From Streptomyces camponoticapitis (GTDB taxonomy: Bacteria > Actinomycetota > Actinomycetes > Streptomycetales > Streptomycetaceae), in NCBI RefSeq assembly GCF_014646115.1, contig NZ_BMMV01000009.1:124001-188000 (forward strand): a stretch of DNA of 64,000 nt, in the 5' to 3' direction. Within the stretch, counting starts at the first letter, position 1; every line of letters begins with the position of its first letter. The translations under genes and the position numbers were made by a program. Shown one piece after another: positions 60,072-64,000 of the stretch. A model generated the notes under the pieces. It was not told the origin of the DNA. It saw nothing but the letters and a program-made list of their open reading frames with translations, and did no database searches.

Positions 60072-61354
60072 CGCGACGCCGCCTTCCCGGCCGGCTCCGC
60101 GAGCACCGTAACGATCTTGTTCCGCCGGCCCGCGGGCGACTCCGCCGTCAGCCGCAGCGTACGGCCGTCCGGCAGCTCCACCAGCGCGCTCGCACCGGCG
60201 ATCGGCACCCGCCCGAGCGCCTTCGCGAGCAGACCGCCGACCGTCTCCACGTCCTCGTCGTCGAACTCGTCCAGCCCGTACAGCTCGCCGAGATCACCGA
60301 TGTCGAGCCGGGCCGTGACCCGGTAGGAGTCGGTGCCCGTCTCCTCGACCGGCGGCAGCTCACGGTCGTACTCGTCCGTGATCTCGCCGACGATCTCCTC
60401 CAGGATGTCCTCGATCGTCACGATGCCTGCCGTGCCGCCGTACTCGTCGATGACGACGGCGACATGGTTGCGCTCCTGCTGCATCTCCCGCAGCAGATCG
60501 CCCGCGTTCTTCGTGTCCGGCACGAACGCCGCCGGGCGCATCGCCGTGGAGACCAGATCGGCCTCGGAGTCGCGGTTGATGTGCGTCTTCCTGACGAGGT
60601 CCTTGAGATAGACGATGCCGACGATGTCGTCCTCGTTCTCCCCCGTGACGGGGATACGGGAGAAGCCGGAGCGCAGCGCCAGCGTGAGCGCCTGGCGGAT
60701 CGTCTTGTAGCGCTCGATGCAGACCAGGTCCGTACGCGGCACCATGACCTCCCGCACCAGCGTGTCCCCCAGCTCGAAGACCGAGTGCACCATCCGCCGC
60801 TCGTCGTCCTCGATCAGCGACTCCTGCTCGGCGAGGTCCACCATCGCGCGCAGCTCCGCCTCGCTCGCGAACGGTCCCTTGCGGAAGCCCTTGCCCGGTG
60901 TGAGCGCGTTGCCGAGGAGGATCAGCAGCTGCGGGACGGGCCCCATGATCCGGGCCAGCGGCAGCAGCACGTACGCCGCGACGGTCGCCGTGTTCAGCGG
61001 GTGCTGCCGGCCGATGGTGCGCGGCGAGACGCCCACGGCCACGTACGACACGAGGACCATCACCCCGATCGCCACCAGCAGCGCGGCCCAGGTCTCCGCG
61101 AACTCCTCCAGGCAGACGTAGGTGACCAGCACCCCGGCCGCCATCTCGCACGCGACGCGCACCAGCAGCGCCACGTTCAGATACCGCGTCGGGTCGGCGG
61201 CGATCTGCGCCAGCCGGTCGGCGCCGCGCCGCCCGGAGCGCTCGGCCTCGGCGGCGCGGAAGCTGGAGACGCGGGCGAGCCCCGCCTCCGCGCAGGCCGC
61301 CAGCCAGGCGATGACCACCAGCGCGACGGCCCCGATGATCAGTTGCGTGATCAC
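60068..61354 (-). CDS. CNNM/CorC-like membrane protein (hemolysin family)
   Basis: A 428-residue protein. A DUF21/CNNM membrane domain of three to four helices (residues 1-140, VIAWLAACAEAGLARVSSFR) is followed by paired CBS domains (VMVPRTDLVCIERYKTIRQA, FVPDTKNAGDLLREMQQERN, IDEYGGTAGIVTIEDILEEI) and a C-terminal CorC_HlyC domain (YRVTARLDIGDLGELYGL). Relatives export or regulate Mg2+/Co2+; the hemolysin label is historical. Four-base overlaps with mmcQ and ybeY show a coupled operon. Confidence 0.92.
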   Translation of the reverse strand: MITQLIIGAVALVVIAWLAACAEAGLARVSSFRAAEAERSGRRGADRLAQIAADPTRYLNVALLVRVACEMAAGVLVTYVCLEEFAETWAALLVAIGVMVLVSYVAVGVSPRTIGRQHPLNTATVAAYVLLPLARIMGPVPQLLILLGNALTPGKGFRKGPFASEAELRAMVDLAEQESLIEDDERRMVHSVFELGDTLVREVMVPRTDLVCIERYKTIRQALTLALRSGFSRIPVTGENEDDIVGIVYLKDLVRKTHINRDSEADLVSTAMRPAAFVPDTKNAGDLLREMQQERNHVAVVIDEYGGTAGIVTIEDILEEIVGEITDEYDRELPPVEETGTDSYRVTARLDIGDLGELYGLDEFDDEDVETVGGLLAKALGRVPIAGASALVELPDGRTLRLTAESPAGRRNKIVTVLAEPAGKAASR

Positions 61355-61848
61355 GAGACGGTCGGCGCGGGAGAGGGACCGGTCAGGCCCTGTTCGGCCC
61401 GCCAGCCGTCCACGATGGCCGCCTGGAGGCCGAACATCTCGGCCTTCTCGTCCGGCTCCTCGTGGTCGTACCCGAGGAGGTGCAGCACACCGTGGACGGT
61501 GAGGAGCTGGAGCTCCTCGTCCATGGAGTGCCGCGTCGGCGCTTCCTCGCCCTGGGTCTTCGCGACCTCCGGGCAGAGCACGACGTCACCGAGGAGCCCC
61601 TGGGGGGGCTCCTCGTCGTCCTTCACCGGCGGACGAAGCTCGTCCATCGGGAAGGACATGACGTCGGTCGGACCCGGGAGGTCCATCCACTGCATGTGCA
61701 GCTGCTCCATGGCGGCGGAGTCCACCACGATCACCGAGAGCTCGGAGAGGGGATGGATGCGCATCCGGGTCAGCGCGTAGCGGGCGGCCCCGAGGATCGC
61801 CTGCTCATCGACCTCGGTGCCTGACTCGTTGTTGACGTCGATCGACAT
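61351..61848 (-). CDS. ybeY: Endoribonuclease YbeY
   Basis: A 165-residue zinc endoribonuclease for 16S rRNA 3' end maturation and ribosome quality control. The metal site is HGVLHLLGYDH (residues 120-130, three His), and GPTDVMSFPMDE near 60 is the conserved substrate-side motif. The start MSIDVNNESGTEVDE is the normal actinobacterial form. The stop overlaps the corC-like start codon. Confidence 0.96.
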   Translation of the reverse strand: MSIDVNNESGTEVDEQAILGAARYALTRMRIHPLSELSVIVVDSAAMEQLHMQWMDLPGPTDVMSFPMDELRPPVKDDEEPPQGLLGDVVLCPEVAKTQGEEAPTRHSMDEELQLLTVHGVLHLLGYDHEEPDEKAEMFGLQAAIVDGWRAEQGLTGPSPAPTVS

Positions 61849-61889
61849 GGTGCGGTGTGACTCTCCCGGTTAGTGCCGCGAGGCGTCGT

Positions 61890-62921
<1,032 letters not shown>

Positions 62922-63011
62922 GGGCCGGCACTGTGGCCTGCACATACCTCCCGTTGCAGGGTTCTCGCCGCTCGACAACCTCTGGGTACCAGCGTACGAC
63001 TCCGCACTGAC

Positions 63012-63026
63012 AAGCCCGAAGGGCTT
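63012..63026. terminator. Short hairpin with T-run on the plus strand
   Basis: AAGCCC-GAA-GGGCTT followed by TT. It lies between phoH and the GH92 remnant; on the minus strand it lacks the T-run. Confidence 0.45.
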
Positions 63027-63049
63027 TTACACGCGCCTTCGCGCGGACG

Positions 63050-63083
63050 GGCCCCGGCGGGATCGTCCGATCCCACCGGGGCC
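63050..63083 (-). terminator. Terminator after the GH92 remnant
   Basis: GGCCCCGGCGGGATCG and CGATCCCACCGGGGCC form a 16-bp stem with one mismatch and a tight loop, 49 nt past the stop at 63133. Confidence 0.65.
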
Positions 63084-63132
63084 GCTCACTGTCAGTAGCC
63101 GACCGGGGCCCGCGAAGACCGCCGGACGCCCT

Positions 63133-63759
63133 CTAGTGCTTTCTGACCTTCACCACGACGGTGTCGCTGGTGGAGCCGGTCGCACGCTCGCCCTCGGCCG
63201 GGACGTACTCGGCCGTGAACTTCCGGTTGCCGACCGTGGTGTCCGGCTTCAGCGTGCAGGCGGCCTTCCCGGCCCGTACGGGCATGGCGGCCAGCTTCTG
63301 CCCGCCCGACCTGAAGACCACCGTCCCGGCCGGCTCGGCCCTCGGGTCCAGCGTCACCTCGGCGGTGAGCCTGACCGGGTCCTCGGTGCCGTACCACTGC
63401 GCGTCGTCCGACGCCTTGAGCCGCACCGCCGACGTCGCAGCCGGGGCCTCCAGCGCCCCCGGCACGGCCGGCGGCCGGTTCTCCGCGCCACGGCCCCACG
63501 TGCTGCTCGCGCCGTCGGTGGTGAGCCTGAAGTTCACCGTGCCGGCGGAGAGCAGGTCGTGGTGCGAGATCCAGCTGCGCCCGGTCTTCTCGCCCGCGAC
63601 GCTCAGCGTGTCGATGTACTGGATCGTCGACGCCTTCGCCCCCGGGGCGTTCAGGGTCAGCCTGGTGCCGTCGGGCTGCGTGATCACGGCCTTCGGGAAC
63701 ATCGGCGCCGAGAAGACGTAGTTGCCGGAGCCGGGCTGCGCCTCGAAGAAGCCCCGCAT
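63133..63759 (-). pseudogene. 5'-truncated GH92 alpha-mannosidase C-terminus with Ig-like tail
   Basis: A 208-residue open frame. Residues 7-70 match the end of family 92 alpha-mannosidases: EAQPGSGNYVFSAPMFPKAV, TLNAPGAKASTIQYIDTL and KTGRSWISHHDLLSAGTVNF. The remaining 110 residues form an Ig-like repeat (VRLTAEVTLDPRAEPAGTVV, KLAAMPVRAGKAACTLKPDT) ending in VVVKVRKH. A whole GH92 enzyme has more than 700 residues, with the catalytic Glu/Asp in the missing part, and no signal peptide is left. In front of ATG 63759 another frame ends (63781), so the upstream part is gone rather than just frameshifted. I class it as a remnant. Confidence 0.7.
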
Positions 63760-63780
63760 CGCGAACGCGGCCCCTCCCCG

Positions 63781-64000
63781 TCAGCCGGAGCGCCCGAAGC
63801 CGATCGTCGGCACCGCCCTGCGCAGCGGCCACGGCCGGGTCGGCGCGGGCAACAGGCCCGTCAGGAAGGCGTATCGGCGCAGTGCCGCCGGATCCTGGTC
63901 CGACAGCTCCTGCACGTAACTCCACCAGGCGGCCACCTCCGCCCAGCCGGGCGCCGACAGCGATCCGCCGAACTCCTGGACCGAGAGCGCGGCCGTGAGC
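63781..64000 (-). CDS. 3' end of an unidentified gene, cut by the window edge
   Basis: The last 72 codons of a frame that enters from beyond the window: LTAALSVQEFGGSLSAPGWA, then VAAWWSYVQELSDQDPAALR, and TGLLPAPTRPWPLRRAVPTI to a TGA at 63781-63783. Codon use has the usual G/C third positions, so it is likely a real gene. No domain is recognisable from the tail. It ends 21 nt before the GH92 remnant's ATG, on the same strand. Confidence 0.55.
   Translation of the reverse strand, partial: LTAALSVQEFGGSLSAPGWAEVAAWWSYVQELSDQDPAALRRYAFLTGLLPAPTRPWPLRRAVPTIGFGRSG

Noticed and set aside
60068..61354. Hemolysin toxin
   Set aside because: The domain order CNNM, CBS pair, CorC_HlyC is that of ion-handling membrane proteins; the toxin name is historical.

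Overview
The window is about 72% GC, with strong GC bias at third codon positions, GGAGG-type ribosome sites mixed with leaderless starts, and gene families typical of actinomycetes (class F sortase, DUF6243, Zur-linked znuACB, MmyB-like regulators). It reads as chromosomal core DNA of a Streptomyces. From memory, the order nasA - FMN reductase - nirBD - ppdK - dus - glyS - znuACB/zur - uppS - recO - leuA - era - corC - ybeY - phoH follows the S. coelicolor core chromosome; no alignment could be run. I saw no rRNA, tRNA, CRISPR array, intact insertion sequence or integrase.

Layout. 1-15.5 kb is a nitrogen assimilation and redox region: an FAD oxidoreductase, dgt, sirohydrochlorin chelatase, a SanA-like membrane protein, assimilatory nitrate reductase, a SoxR-boxed FMN reductase, a class IV aminotransferase, a secreted protein plus class F sortase, a TauE/SafE exporter, and a nitrite reductase operon (FAD oxidoreductase, nirB, nirD). 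Nitrate is reduced to nitrite by the nasA product and then to ammonium by NirBD. NirB needs siroheme, which the chelatase helps to make. Both reductase operons carry GlnR-like boxes. 15.5-21 kb holds a TetR regulator with an MFS exporter and an SDR, sharing an operator sequence, then a Tat-exported PhoX-like protein and an ArsR-type regulator. 21-30.4 kb holds pyruvate phosphate dikinase and a binding-protein-dependent ABC importer (lipoprotein, two permeases, ATPase) with a HAD phosphatase and a divergent GntR/UTRA regulator.

30.4-40 kb holds a two-component system whose kinase has an extra C-terminal extracytoplasmic domain, a secreted hydrolase, DusB, two MFS exporters, an MmyB-like regulator and two small proteins. 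40-46.8 kb is the glyS - znuACB - zur - uppS - recO block, with a Zur box on the znuA promoter. 46.8-52 kb holds a second two-component system, an MMPL transporter and a TerB-like protein. 52-55.6 kb holds leuA with a 15-codon leader peptide and attenuator, era and a cytidine-deaminase-like protein. 59.7-62.9 kb is mmcQ - corC - ybeY - phoH.

The stretch 55.7-59.7 kb breaks that last core block with accessory genes: a VOC protein, a zinc-ribbon protein, a GntR/UTRA regulator facing a frameshifted zinc-binding protein across 17-bp inverted operators, and a polysaccharide pyruvyl transferase-like protein. The right edge has a 5'-truncated GH92 mannosidase remnant and a partial gene. The most interesting leads are the GntR/frameshift module, the two-component kinase with a BamE-like sensor at its C-terminus, and several clear regulatory sites that tie the genes to SoxR, GlnR, Zur, TetR and leucine attenuation.
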